The notes under the pieces were generated by a model. That model was not told the origin of the DNA and did no database searches. It worked only from the letters and a program-made list of their open reading frames with translations. A stretch of DNA of 57,335 nucleotides, from contig CAYMCO010000036.1 in NCBI GenBank assembly GCA_964388955.1, positions 1 through 57,335 of the forward strand. Direction: 5' to 3'. Shown here one piece after another: positions 1 to 7,653 of the stretch (positions within the stretch are counted from its first letter, which is position 1; each line of letters starts with the position of its first letter). The position numbers and the translations under genes were made by a program. Source of the DNA: CAYMCO01 sp964388955 (GTDB lineage Bacteria > Chloroflexota > Anaerolineae > Anaerolineales > E44-bin32).

Positions 1-116
1 ACCCCTCCCGCAGCGGCGCCTGGCCGAAGATATCCCCGGCCACAGGAGACTTTCATTGCCGCTGGGCTGAGGATGTGGTACACATACCTGATCGGTACCT
101 TCCAAGAAAGCCAAGC

Positions 117-896
117 ATGGGGCCCAGCGCACGATTCCCTCTGGTGATTTTGATCCTATCCCTCGCTATCGTCCTGGCTTCAACTGGGGCTTGCCAGGCC
201 GGCCCGGAGAGTTCCGAACTCATCGTGGCCGCCGCCTCCAGCCTTGCCCCGGTGTTCGGCCAGATGGGGGATGAATTCACCGTTCAGACCGGCATCCCGG
301 AGGCATTCTCCTTTGGATCCACCGGGCAGTTGACCCAGCAGATCGAAAATGGTGCCCCCTTCGATATATTCGCCGCTGCGGATGAACTGCATGTGGACAG
401 GCTTATCTCCGATGGTCATCTCCTCCCGGACTCGCGACTGCGCTTCGCCCGCGGCGTGCTGGTGGTCGTGGTGGCGGCGGATTCCGGACTGGAATCCTTC
501 CAGGATGCGGTCCAGAATGGAGCCAGCCGCATCGTGATCGCCAACCCTGCGCACGCGCCCTACGGCGCCGCCGCCCAGCAGACGCTGGAGCGGTCCGGTC
601 TGTGGCTTGAGCTGCAACCCAGGCTTGTGATCACAGAGACCGTGAGGCAGGCGACCCAGACAGTGGAGACCGGAAACGCCGAGGTGGGGCTGGTGGCCCT
701 CTCCACCGCCCTGAACACTGACCTGCGCATCATAGATATCGATCCCCAGCTATACGATCCTATCAATCATGTGGCGGCCATTTCTGTCGACACCCCGCGC
801 ACGGATCAAGCGCGGGCATTTCTGCGCTTCCTGACCTCCGAAGATGGGGCCGAGCTCCTGCGAACGTATGGACTGGAGCCAACAAATGGGTCCTGA
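117..896 (+). CDS. modA: Molybdate ABC transporter, substrate-binding protein
   Basis: Extracytoplasmic binding protein that captures molybdate or tungstate and delivers it to the ModBC channel. After a short N-region and a hydrophobic stretch (about residues 6-22 from the ATG at 117) there is a Cys in a weak lipobox context (STGAC), so it may be a lipoprotein. The mature part has the ModA pattern: LIVAAASSLAPVF at the N-terminus, SFGSTGQLTQQIENG, APFDIFAAAD, then IANPAHAPYGAAA and the C-terminal helix ending at EDGAELLRTYGL. Length (259 aa) is normal. An in-frame GTG at 75 would add 14 residues; the ATG at 117 gives a cleaner signal peptide, though its Shine-Dalgarno is weak. It is the first gene of a tightly overlapping modABC operon. 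Any promoter would lie at the window edge and cannot be judged. Confidence 0.93.
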   Translation: MGPSARFPLVILILSLAIVLASTGACQAGPESSELIVAAASSLAPVFGQMGDEFTVQTGIPEAFSFGSTGQLTQQIENGAPFDIFAAADELHVDRLISDGHLLPDSRLRFARGVLVVVVAADSGLESFQDAVQNGASRIVIANPAHAPYGAAAQQTLERSGLWLELQPRLVITETVRQATQTVETGNAEVGLVALSTALNTDLRIIDIDPQLYDPINHVAAISVDTPRTDQARAFLRFLTSEDGAELLRTYGLEPTNGS

Positions 897-1569
897 GACC
901 ATATGGGTCCCATTGAGCATCTCACTGAGGGTCGCCAGTCTGGCGACGTTGATCGCGTTGCTGGCCGGCGTCTCCATCGCCACTTTGCTCGCAAACTGGC
1001 GCCATCCCCTCAATCCACTGCTGGACACACTCTTCAACCTGCCCCTAGTGCTCCCACCGACGGTTCTCGGTTACTACTTGTTGGTGCTTTGGGGCGCTGA
1101 GTCACCATTGGGCGCATGGTTGCACCGCATTGGCCTGCCGCTGGTATTTACCTGGCGCGGCGCCGTCCTCGCCGCCTCCCTTGTGGCCTTACCACTGGTG
1201 GTTCAGTCCAGTCGAGCGGCCTTGGAGGCAGTGGATCCAAATCTGCAGGACGTGGCGCGAACCCTCGGGCGCTCCGAGATTTCGATCTTCTTCACCGTCA
1301 GCCTGCCACTGGCCCGGCGGGGCATTCTCGCTGGCGGGATTCTGGCTCTTGCGCGCGCTTTGGGCGAGTTCGGCGCCACCCTGATGGTGGCGGGCAGCAT
1401 TCCGGGCCGCACCCAGACCATGCCGATTGCCATCTATGATGCCGTGCAGGGCGGAGAGCAGGCCCGGGCCAATGTGCTGGCCTTTGCCCTCACCCTCACC
1501 GCGGTTGCGCTCCTGCTTCTCATCCGTCATATCACCACCCGTATCGGCCGGAAAAAACAGGATGGCTGA
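886..1569 (+). CDS. modB: Molybdate ABC transporter, permease
   Basis: Inner-membrane channel subunit of the molybdate importer. The 227-residue protein has about five hydrophobic segments. It carries the binding-protein-dependent permease (EAA) loop in the region reading EAVDPNLQDVARTLGRSE, followed by ARALGEFGATLMVAG, a signature of ModB/CysU permeases. The ATG at 886 is preferred: GGAG lies 8 nt upstream and the start overlaps the modA stop. An earlier in-frame ATG (844) lies inside modA and adds 14 hydrophilic residues. Its stop overlaps the modC start, so the three genes are translationally coupled. Confidence 0.93.
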   Translation: MGPETIWVPLSISLRVASLATLIALLAGVSIATLLANWRHPLNPLLDTLFNLPLVLPPTVLGYYLLVLWGAESPLGAWLHRIGLPLVFTWRGAVLAASLVALPLVVQSSRAALEAVDPNLQDVARTLGRSEISIFFTVSLPLARRGILAGGILALARALGEFGATLMVAGSIPGRTQTMPIAIYDAVQGGEQARANVLAFALTLTAVALLLLIRHITTRIGRKKQDG

Positions 1570-2671
1570 CGAGCCCACCCTTGCTGCGGATTTCCGCATC
1601 GGGACCCCGGAGTTCACGCTCCAAGTTCGCATCCAAGCACGGGACGAGGTGGTAGTCATTTTCGGCCCATCAGGTGCCGGCAAAAGCATGTCGCTGCGCG
1701 CCCTGGCAGGATTAAGGGCGCCCGACGAAGGCCATATCGCGCTTCGCGGCCGGACGCTGTTCGACTCTCGCCAGGGGATCAACTTGCCGCCCCAGAGAAG
1801 GCGCATTGGCTATGTGCCTCAGGATTATGGCCTCTTTCCCCACCGCACGATCGCCGAGAACATCACCTATGGTTTGCACGACACCCCGAGCGAACAGAGG
1901 CAGGTCCGCCTGCGAGAAATGCTGTCGCTCATGCAGCTGGAGACCCTCGCCGAGCGTCCTCCCTCCCAGGTCTCCGGCGGTGAGGCGCAGCGGGCCGCGC
2001 TGGCACGCGCCCTGGCCATCCGGCCTGATCTGCTGCTGATGGATGAGCCCTTTGCGGCGGTGGAGGAGACCCTGCGCATCCACCTGCGAAGTCGACTCCA
2101 AGACATCCAACGGCGCTTTCGGATCCCGGTGCTGCTCGTCACGCACAGCCTGGAGGAAGCCTACCTGCTCGCTGACCAGCTCCTGGTATTGGAGCGCGGC
2201 CGGGTTGTGCAACATGGCCGGCGGGATGATGTATTCCGCCAACCCCGCACCCCCAGTGTGGCGCGGCTGATGGGCATGAGCAACATCTATAGTGGGTTCC
2301 TAAAGGGCCGGGAGGCCGGGCTCTGCACGATCAATTGCGCCGGACTGCGATTCCGTGTGTCATGTGAGGGATACCTCCCTCCGGGGGAGCAAGTCAGAAT
2401 CGGAATTCGCCCAGAGGATGTAATCGTGATCAGGGAAGGCCGCCCACTCGACCCGTCCATAGAGGAAAACGTGCTGGCGGGGGTGGTGGTGGAGGACCAG
2501 GCGCTCGGCTTCGATCATCTGGTGACCATTGCGCTGAGAGATTCGGGACCGGAGGCGCTCCGTATTCAAGCGCGCATCCCGCACCCGGTCTTCCTCCGTC
2601 TTGCACTTCATCCCGGCGATCGCCGGAAAGTCTCCGTCAAGCCAGAAAACATCCGTTTGTTCCCCCTATGA
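1562..2671 (+). CDS. modC: Molybdate ABC transporter, ATP-binding protein
   Basis: Cytoplasmic ATPase that powers ModB (369 aa). Visible motifs: Walker A FGPSGAGKS (about residue 33), Q-loop YVPQDYGLFPH, ABC signature VSGGEAQRAALARAL, Walker B DLLLMDEPF and switch histidine LLVTHSLEEA. The C-terminal ~120 residues match the TOBE/MOP-type domain of molybdate and related importers (IGIRPEDVIV, then VSVKPENIRLF). The D-loop is odd: the usual ALD after the DEP is replaced by AVEE. The start at 1562 overlaps the modB stop (TGA 1567-1569). The much longer open frame that begins upstream is only read-through of modB DNA. Confidence 0.92.
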   Translation: MADEPTLAADFRIGTPEFTLQVRIQARDEVVVIFGPSGAGKSMSLRALAGLRAPDEGHIALRGRTLFDSRQGINLPPQRRRIGYVPQDYGLFPHRTIAENITYGLHDTPSEQRQVRLREMLSLMQLETLAERPPSQVSGGEAQRAALARALAIRPDLLLMDEPFAAVEETLRIHLRSRLQDIQRRFRIPVLLVTHSLEEAYLLADQLLVLERGRVVQHGRRDDVFRQPRTPSVARLMGMSNIYSGFLKGREAGLCTINCAGLRFRVSCEGYLPPGEQVRIGIRPEDVIVIREGRPLDPSIEENVLAGVVVEDQALGFDHLVTIALRDSGPEALRIQARIPHPVFLRLALHPGDRRKVSVKPENIRLFPL

Positions 2672-2679
2672 ACAGAACT

Positions 2680-2694
2680 GCCCCCTTCGGGGGC
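2680..2694. terminator. Short GC hairpin between convergent genes
   Basis: GCCCCC and GGGGGC arms close a TTC loop 8 bp after the modC stop, in the gap between modC and the convergent binding-protein gene. There is no T-tract on either strand, so intrinsic termination would be weak. Confidence 0.35.
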
Positions 2695-2740
2695 CGGCGC
2701 ATCCGCATATGGCTGATGCGCTCCGGGGAAGGACAAGAGA

Positions 2741-3643
2741 TCAACCGCTGGGCACCAATTGAAAGAGCGAGGGAAATTCCACCAGTGCCTGTGCGACTCG
2801 CGTGCCGTGCCAGGTGACCGCACGTCCGTCGACCAGGTGGATCCGGCCTTCCTGCACCGCCGGAACTTCGGGGAGCATCCGCCTAAAGCGCACCGCATCT
2901 GCCTCGTCGAACCCAAAGGGCTCACTTGGCAGCAAGATCACCTGCGGGGATCCTTCGCGGACCTCATCGACCGTCACTCTCGGATAGCGCGTATCGCGGT
3001 CACCGGGCGGTTCAGGGTCGGTCCGGCCCAGGTCCGCCGACAGCGGATATCGCCGTTCCCGTTCCGCAAAGATGTTCTGACCTCCACAGCGGCTCAGAAC
3101 GTCATGGCAGTAGGTTTCACGGTTGAAGGTCATCAGCCAAACAGGGATCTCCTCTGAGCCCGCCTGCCAAATGGGGCAGAAGTAGCGCGTGCCGTCTCGG
3201 CGGGCGGCCGCGCTGCTGGTCCACTCGACCGTCTTTTCCAGAGCCCGGAGCTTCTCGACGGCCTCCTGCTTCCGGAACATCCCTGCCAGGCGCCACAGAA
3301 TATGCATCGCATCGGGCACCGAACGGGGGAAAGTAACCCACACCGTTATGCCGGCTGCGGAGAGGGATTCCAGCGTCTCGCGCTCATTCTCCTCTCGGTT
3401 CGCCAGCACCAATTGCGGTTGCAGTTCCACAATTTTCTCAAGATCTGGATTCTTCGGCCCTCCCACTCGAGCGGGGGATTTCGACGTCATCTCGACATGC
3501 GGGCAGAAATCCGTCACCCCCACGATGGAATTTGCCAACCCCAAATCGATGAGGCTCTCGGTGAGCGACGGCACCAGGCTGACCAAACGTGACGGAGGCC
3601 GGCCGACTCGCTCGATTTGATCCCCGGTGAGCAGCGGGCTCAT
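2741..3643 (-). CDS. Cobalamin/helical-backbone metal receptor family protein (BtuF-like)
   Basis: Class III periplasmic-binding-protein fold of the BtuF/FhuD type. Diagnostic stretches are RLVSLVPSLTESLIDLG near the N-terminus, VGVTDFCPH, VGGPKNPDLEKIVELQPQLVLAN and the C-terminal half with CGGQNIFAE. At 300 aa it has the usual length, but there is no signal peptide, so it may be cytoplasmic or not a transporter component; no BtuCD-type genes are adjacent. The ATG at 3643 is chosen because it overlaps the upstream stop (ATGA) and has GGAG 6 nt ahead; another ATG lies at 3655. It is coupled to the S51-like gene, so the two probably act together. The exact ligand is not known. Confidence 0.72.
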   Translation of the reverse strand: MSPLLTGDQIERVGRPPSRLVSLVPSLTESLIDLGLANSIVGVTDFCPHVEMTSKSPARVGGPKNPDLEKIVELQPQLVLANREENERETLESLSAAGITVWVTFPRSVPDAMHILWRLAGMFRKQEAVEKLRALEKTVEWTSSAAARRDGTRYFCPIWQAGSEEIPVWLMTFNRETYCHDVLSRCGGQNIFAERERRYPLSADLGRTDPEPPGDRDTRYPRVTVDEVREGSPQVILLPSEPFGFDEADAVRFRRMLPEVPAVQEGRIHLVDGRAVTWHGTRVAQALVEFPSLFQLVPSG

Positions 3644-4308
3644 GGGGCGCTCCATCCCTGACCCAAGATGATCTTGGGGGGATTTCGGCTCCACACCTCC
3701 ATTTCTCCAGCCGCTCCGACCGCCAGGGCGGTCCCGCTCGGCAGCCCCAACGCGTAGGAGTGGTCTTGCTCCGAGAGCAAGGCCCTCACCGCTTGAAGCT
3801 CCCCTGGATCCGCAATACCCGGCAGGATGAGCCCGCCCGGCAGCCAGCCCAACCCTGCGACCGGATCGGGGATTCCCGGTCGGAATCGCCAGGAACCCAA
3901 GTTTGCACAACTGGCATCAGAGGCCAGGATAACCCCCCCGTTCTCCAGATGCGCCAGCATGCGCCCCTCCAGGATCTCACTGCTCAATGCGACGAACCAA
4001 CTTTCCACATCCCCGCCGGTGAGCACAAGCAAGCTTGCCCCTCGCAGATCAAACTGCTGATCCTGGCGCAGGATCTGGATTGCAGGATACAGCCCCAGGA
4101 GGGTTTCGATGTCCTCCCCGAAACGTTTGACCAGCACGGGATCCACCTCCGGAGGGGTAAGGATCAGCACTTGGGCACCCAGATCGATCTTCTCGAGCAG
4201 CCGGGCCGCCATCTGTGGATATTCTCCCCCCAAGCGAGGGAGGGAACCGGAAACGGCCAACCAACCGGCCGGTGCTCGTTGTCTGATGACGGGGTGAGGC
4301 TCGGTCAT
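3640..4308 (-). CDS. S51-like / class I glutamine-amidotransferase-fold protein
   Basis: A 222-residue protein with an alpha/beta pattern resembling peptidase S51 (cyanophycinase-like) and type 1 GAT-like domains: an N-terminal strand GWLAVSGSL, a central LVLTGGDVESW, and a nucleophile-elbow position GVILASDASCANLG. The usual G-x-S-A-G elbow is not exact here, so catalysis is uncertain. Good Shine-Dalgarno signals lie upstream (GGAG 4 nt ahead, AGGAGG further up). It is the first gene of a two-gene unit with the BtuF-like protein through an ATGA overlap. The family assignment is by pattern only; it may be a lineage-specific hypothetical protein. Confidence 0.5.
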   Translation of the reverse strand: MTEPHPVIRQRAPAGWLAVSGSLPRLGGEYPQMAARLLEKIDLGAQVLILTPPEVDPVLVKRFGEDIETLLGLYPAIQILRQDQQFDLRGASLLVLTGGDVESWFVALSSEILEGRMLAHLENGGVILASDASCANLGSWRFRPGIPDPVAGLGWLPGGLILPGIADPGELQAVRALLSEQDHSYALGLPSGTALAVGAAGEMEVWSRNPPKIILGQGWSAP

Positions 4309-4537
4309 TTCTCTCCGTTACTCCTCCTAGGGCTCCCGTGTGTAGCGCCTCACAGCCTTTCCCCGATAAGTGTATCCAATGGGACCTCCGTTCCGCAATG
4401 GCTCCGCGGATCAGGGTGCATATGCAGCTGCAAGGACAGCAGCGCGGCCCGGGCTCTATGGGGTCCTGATTCTGAATGGTATGAAACGAGGGAGATCCGC
4501 GATCAGCAGGTCGTGATACAGCGCCCGGTTTCCCGGC

Positions 4538-5449
4538 TTATCGTTTGCCGCATGTGCAGCCGCCGTTCTCGCCGTTGTCACAGCCCTGCTCGGATTTCTC
4601 TTTCAGGGCCTTGTACTCCTCATACGGCTGCACTTCGTGCTTCCCAAACTGGGCGCGGTTGCCGTTCTCAAGCTCGACCACCACGGCGAGCTCCAGGGGA
4701 ATGCGGCTGATCACCCGGCCCACGCCCTGCGGGGTGACAACCTTCTTCTTGACCCTTGGAAGCTGTTTGTTGGCTTCCACGTACTGCTGATATTCGTAGA
4801 GCAGACAGCAGCGCAGGCGACCGCACATCCCCGTGATTTCCTGTGGGTTGAGGGAGATCCCCTGGGATTTTGCCATCTTGATCGATATCGGGCTGAACTC
4901 TTCTAGGAACAGGGAGCAGCAGCGAGTTTCCAATCCACAGGCCCCCAGACCCTCGCTCAACTTGGCCGCGTCGCGTGGGCCGATTTGACGCAGTTCGATG
5001 CGCGCGTTGCGGAAGACCCGCCTCAGAGCATTGCGCAACCGCTTCAGGTCCCCCCGCTCCTCCGCCTCACTCGTGTATAAGAAGGTCAGCCGGGACCCAT
5101 CGAACGCGTACTCCGCCTTCACGAATTTGCAGCTGTTGATTTCCAGTTCCGAGGCAAGTTCCCGGCAGTCGATCAGGGCGGAGAGTTCCTGTTTGGCCCA
5201 TATCCGACTCAAGACCAGATCTCGCGGGGTCGCTTTGCGTTCGATGGGTTTCCAGCCGCCTTTCGGAGGTGTGATGCGCTCCTCCACGAAGCCGGCCACG
5301 TTCCCCAGTTCACGGCCTCGGCTGGTTTCCACAACCACATAGTCGCCCACTTCTACATCCTGTGCCCCCGCGAGATCGAAGTAGTATAGCTTTCCGACTT
5401 CTTGAAAGCGGATCGCAGCGACTGCTGTTCTGACCTGCGTTATGGACAC
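4538..5449 (-). CDS. ricT: PSP1 domain protein RicT (YaaT-like)
   Basis: Member of the PSP1/RicT family. In Bacillus subtilis RicT forms the RicAFT (Y-complex), which binds [4Fe-4S] clusters and promotes RNase Y-dependent mRNA maturation. The N-terminal half reads VGKLYYFDLAG and VGDYVVVETSRGRELG. The cysteine-rich core has CGLETRCC and MCGRLRCC, consistent with cluster ligands. A hydrophilic tail with three more Cys (CDNGENGGCTCGKR) is an extension of unclear role. The GTG at 5449 (303 aa) is preferred because AAGGA lies 6 nt upstream; an in-frame ATG at 5479 adds 10 residues with no clear SD. RicA and RicF are not in the window. Confidence 0.85.
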   Translation of the reverse strand: MSITQVRTAVAAIRFQEVGKLYYFDLAGAQDVEVGDYVVVETSRGRELGNVAGFVEERITPPKGGWKPIERKATPRDLVLSRIWAKQELSALIDCRELASELEINSCKFVKAEYAFDGSRLTFLYTSEAEERGDLKRLRNALRRVFRNARIELRQIGPRDAAKLSEGLGACGLETRCCSLFLEEFSPISIKMAKSQGISLNPQEITGMCGRLRCCLLYEYQQYVEANKQLPRVKKKVVTPQGVGRVISRIPLELAVVVELENGNRAQFGKHEVQPYEEYKALKEKSEQGCDNGENGGCTCGKR

Positions 5450-5528
5450 GGATGATCCTTCCCGGAATCCAGGGGGCATATGCTGAGCGATTGGAGCTCT
5501 CGCGCGGTCATTTTGGCCCCTGACGGCC

Positions 5529-6608
5529 TCAGTCGACCATCTGAAGCGAGATGCGCCCTCCCCGAAGGGTGTTCACACTTACCCTGGCGGCAGTGGCTTC
5601 GGCCGCGTCAACGAGCGCTCGGGCCGCAACCGAATCCGGATGGGAGATAACGACCGGTGCGCCCGTATCGCCGGATTCTCGGACCAACGGATCTATGGGG
5701 ATGGAGCCCAAGAACGGGACACCCGTTTCCTTTGCCAGCGCCTGACCGCCGCCTTGCCCAAAGACATCCAGCCTACTCCCATCGGGCAGTTCGAGAAAGC
5801 TCATGTTCTCGATCACACCGTAGATGGGCACCTCCATGGTGCGGAACATCTCCAAGCCGCGCCTCGCGTCGTCCGTCGACACTTTCTGCGGAGTGGTCAC
5901 GATCACCGCTCCGCTCAGCGGCAGCGACTGAGATAGGCTGAGCGCGGCGTCCCCTGTCCCCGGCGGGAGGTCAATGATCAAGTAGTCCAGCTCGCCCCAT
6001 TCCACGTCGGCGATAAACTGACGAATGGCGGAATGCAGCATTGGCCCGCGCCAGATCAAGGGCTGGCCCGGCGGCACCAGAAAGGCGATGGACATCACGC
6101 GAACCCCATAGGCTTGAGCCGGCGCCAGCTTGCCGGATTTCGAAGCCGGCAGCTTGCTCAGGCCCAGCATAGTGGGCACATTGGGGCCATAGACGTCGGC
6201 GTCGAGCAATCCAACCGCCGCCCCGCTTTGTGCCAATGCAACGGCGATGTTGACCGCGATGGTTGACTTGCCCACCCCCCCTTTCCCGGATCCAACCGCT
6301 ATCGCGTTGCGGATCGGCCGATCGATCAGGCCTCGATTCCGGCCGTCTGAGGGGACGGCGGCATCCAGACGCGCCTCCACATGGGACACGCCGGGCAGCC
6401 CCTCGACCGCCTCTCGGGCCTCATTCAGGATCCGGTCCCGCAGCGGGCAGGCAGGCGTTGTGAGGTTAATCGTGAATGAGACCTGGTCACCGGCGATTTG
6501 GAGGTCTTTGATCATGTCCAGGCTGACAAGATCCTCGCCGAGCTCCGGTTCCTGCACCCGGCTCAAAGCCGCAAGGACGGATTCCGTCGATACACTCTTC
6601 CCGCTCAT
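5529..6608 (-). CDS. mrp: Mrp/ApbC-type P-loop ATPase with N-terminal MIP18 domain
   Basis: Iron-sulfur carrier ATPase of the Mrp/NBP35 family (359 aa). Residues 1-100 form a MIP18/DUF59 domain (VQEPELGEDLVSLDMI, then TTPACPLRD). Next comes the deviant Walker A GSGKGGVGKSTIAVNIA, then DADVYGPNVPTMLG and DYLIIDLPPGTGDA. The CXXC pair that normally follows IENMS to hold a bridging Fe-S cluster is absent: the text reads IENMSFLELPDGSRLDVFG. The only Cys in the protein is in the MIP18 domain. The start at 6608 overlaps the upstream stop (ATGA) and has GAGG about 4-5 nt ahead. It sits downstream of nuoB-CD-I, suggesting a link to Fe-S enzyme maturation. Confidence 0.88.
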   Translation of the reverse strand: MSGKSVSTESVLAALSRVQEPELGEDLVSLDMIKDLQIAGDQVSFTINLTTPACPLRDRILNEAREAVEGLPGVSHVEARLDAAVPSDGRNRGLIDRPIRNAIAVGSGKGGVGKSTIAVNIAVALAQSGAAVGLLDADVYGPNVPTMLGLSKLPASKSGKLAPAQAYGVRVMSIAFLVPPGQPLIWRGPMLHSAIRQFIADVEWGELDYLIIDLPPGTGDAALSLSQSLPLSGAVIVTTPQKVSTDDARRGLEMFRTMEVPIYGVIENMSFLELPDGSRLDVFGQGGGQALAKETGVPFLGSIPIDPLVRESGDTGAPVVISHPDSVAARALVDAAEATAARVSVNTLRGGRISLQMVD

Positions 6609-7003
6609 GAGACCTCTCTCTGGGGAATACCGGCCCATGTCCTGGTCTCGGCTTCTTGCCGGAGCAGGTATCCCATCACCTCTTCTCTCGCCGCTCGGTA
6701 CTGCTCAAGCAACTGGGAATCGTCTTTCCGAAATCGTTTCACCGAATGAATGGCGCACTCCGTACAACCGCGCATCGCACGATACGAATCCGAGTGGCAG
6801 GTCAGGCACCCGCTCATGCGCACCAGCAGGAGAGTGAACGCGAGTTGCTCAACTGAAGCCTCCCGAGAGTGAATGACCCTTTCCACGAGCGCCTCCCACT
6901 CTCTCCCTCGCAAGTGCTTCAGCTTCGGAGAAACCCGCATTGGGTAGATCATCTCCGTATCTTCGTTGTATCCCCATCCACCGATGGTCCGGGTGATGCC
7001 CAT
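6605..7003 (-). CDS. Conserved small cysteine-containing protein
   Basis: Not recognised. The 132-residue soluble protein has a central cluster CLTCHSDSYRAMRGCTEC (about residues 66-83), which gives four Cys and one His that could bind a metal or cluster. The flanking helices (EWEALVERVIHSREASVEQLAF and LLEQYRAAREEVMGYL) look alpha-helical. A distant likeness to AhpD/carboxymuconolactone-decarboxylase helices is possible, but their ExxCxxCxxxH site is not present. It starts 3 bp after the nuoI stop and overlaps mrp, so it is in the nuoB-CD-I-mrp unit and may serve complex I assembly or redox chemistry. Confidence 0.6.
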   Translation of the reverse strand: MGITRTIGGWGYNEDTEMIYPMRVSPKLKHLRGREWEALVERVIHSREASVEQLAFTLLLVRMSGCLTCHSDSYRAMRGCTECAIHSVKRFRKDDSQLLEQYRAAREEVMGYLLRQEAETRTWAGIPQREVS

Positions 7004-7006
7004 GGC

Positions 7007-7615
7007 TCAGTTCCTGCCTCTTCGGCGCCTCTTGGCCGCTTCCTTCTCAGCCCTGGCCTGCTCCTCACGCGCATAGTTGGCGGGTTGGATGGAAGCGTAG
7101 TACTCAACCGCTCGGGACAACCTATCTTTGTCGAAGATATGCTTGGCGAATCGGTCGTATGACGCGATTTCGTAGTCGTGGTCCATCTTGATCGCATCGA
7201 AGGGGCAGTACTCGGCGCAGAAACCGCAGTTCATGCAAATATCGATGTCGATGAAGAAATCAGTTGGCTTCGGCACAGGCCGCCCGCTCTCCGGGTCCTT
7301 GGCTCGTTCGATCCATATGCACTGCGGCGGGCAAACCTTTGCGCAGATCCCGCATGCGGTGCAGCGGTCCTCCCTTTCGCCCTCTTCATTGGTCTCATAG
7401 AGCAGGAAGGGAATATAGCGGAAATTCTCCGGTACCGAGAGCTTCTCCTCAGGGTACTGAACGGTGAAGACACCCCGCCCTTTGGGGCTCTGGCGCACCT
7501 GGAGCGCCTCACGGTTGAAATATCGCCGGCCAAGCCACCGAACGTCGTCAACGTATGTCTCGACGAGGTGTTTGAAGGCGACGCCCAGACCCCTCAGTAT
7601 CCCAATACCGTACAT
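7007..7615 (-). CDS. nuoI: NADH-quinone oxidoreductase subunit I
   Basis: Peripheral 8-iron ferredoxin-like subunit that relays electrons within complex I. Two [4Fe-4S] motifs are intact: CTACGICAKVCPPQC (about residue 86) and CMNCGFCAEYCPFDAI (about residue 129). The protein (202 aa) ends in a highly basic tail (KRRRRGRN). The ATG at 7615 has GGAG 8 nt ahead and follows the nuoCD stop by 38 bp. Only nuoB, nuoCD and nuoI are present here, so the remaining subunits must be encoded elsewhere, or this is a reduced module. Confidence 0.93.
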   Translation of the reverse strand: MYGIGILRGLGVAFKHLVETYVDDVRWLGRRYFNREALQVRQSPKGRGVFTVQYPEEKLSVPENFRYIPFLLYETNEEGEREDRCTACGICAKVCPPQCIWIERAKDPESGRPVPKPTDFFIDIDICMNCGFCAEYCPFDAIKMDHDYEIASYDRFAKHIFDKDRLSRAVEYYASIQPANYAREEQARAEKEAAKRRRRGRN

Positions 7616-7653
7616 TCAGCGCTCTCCATTTTTCAGGATTCTGGGACAGAGTA

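Noticed and set aside
1..116. A molybdenum-cofactor riboswitch ahead of modA
   Set aside because: Only about 100 bp are visible before the gene and no Moco-like conserved stems could be recognised.
3760..4710. 316-codon open frame on the plus strand opposite the S51-like and ricT genes
   Set aside because: No SD, no recognisable domain, and the minus-strand genes in the same DNA have good SD sites and family motifs; it is a high-GC shadow frame.
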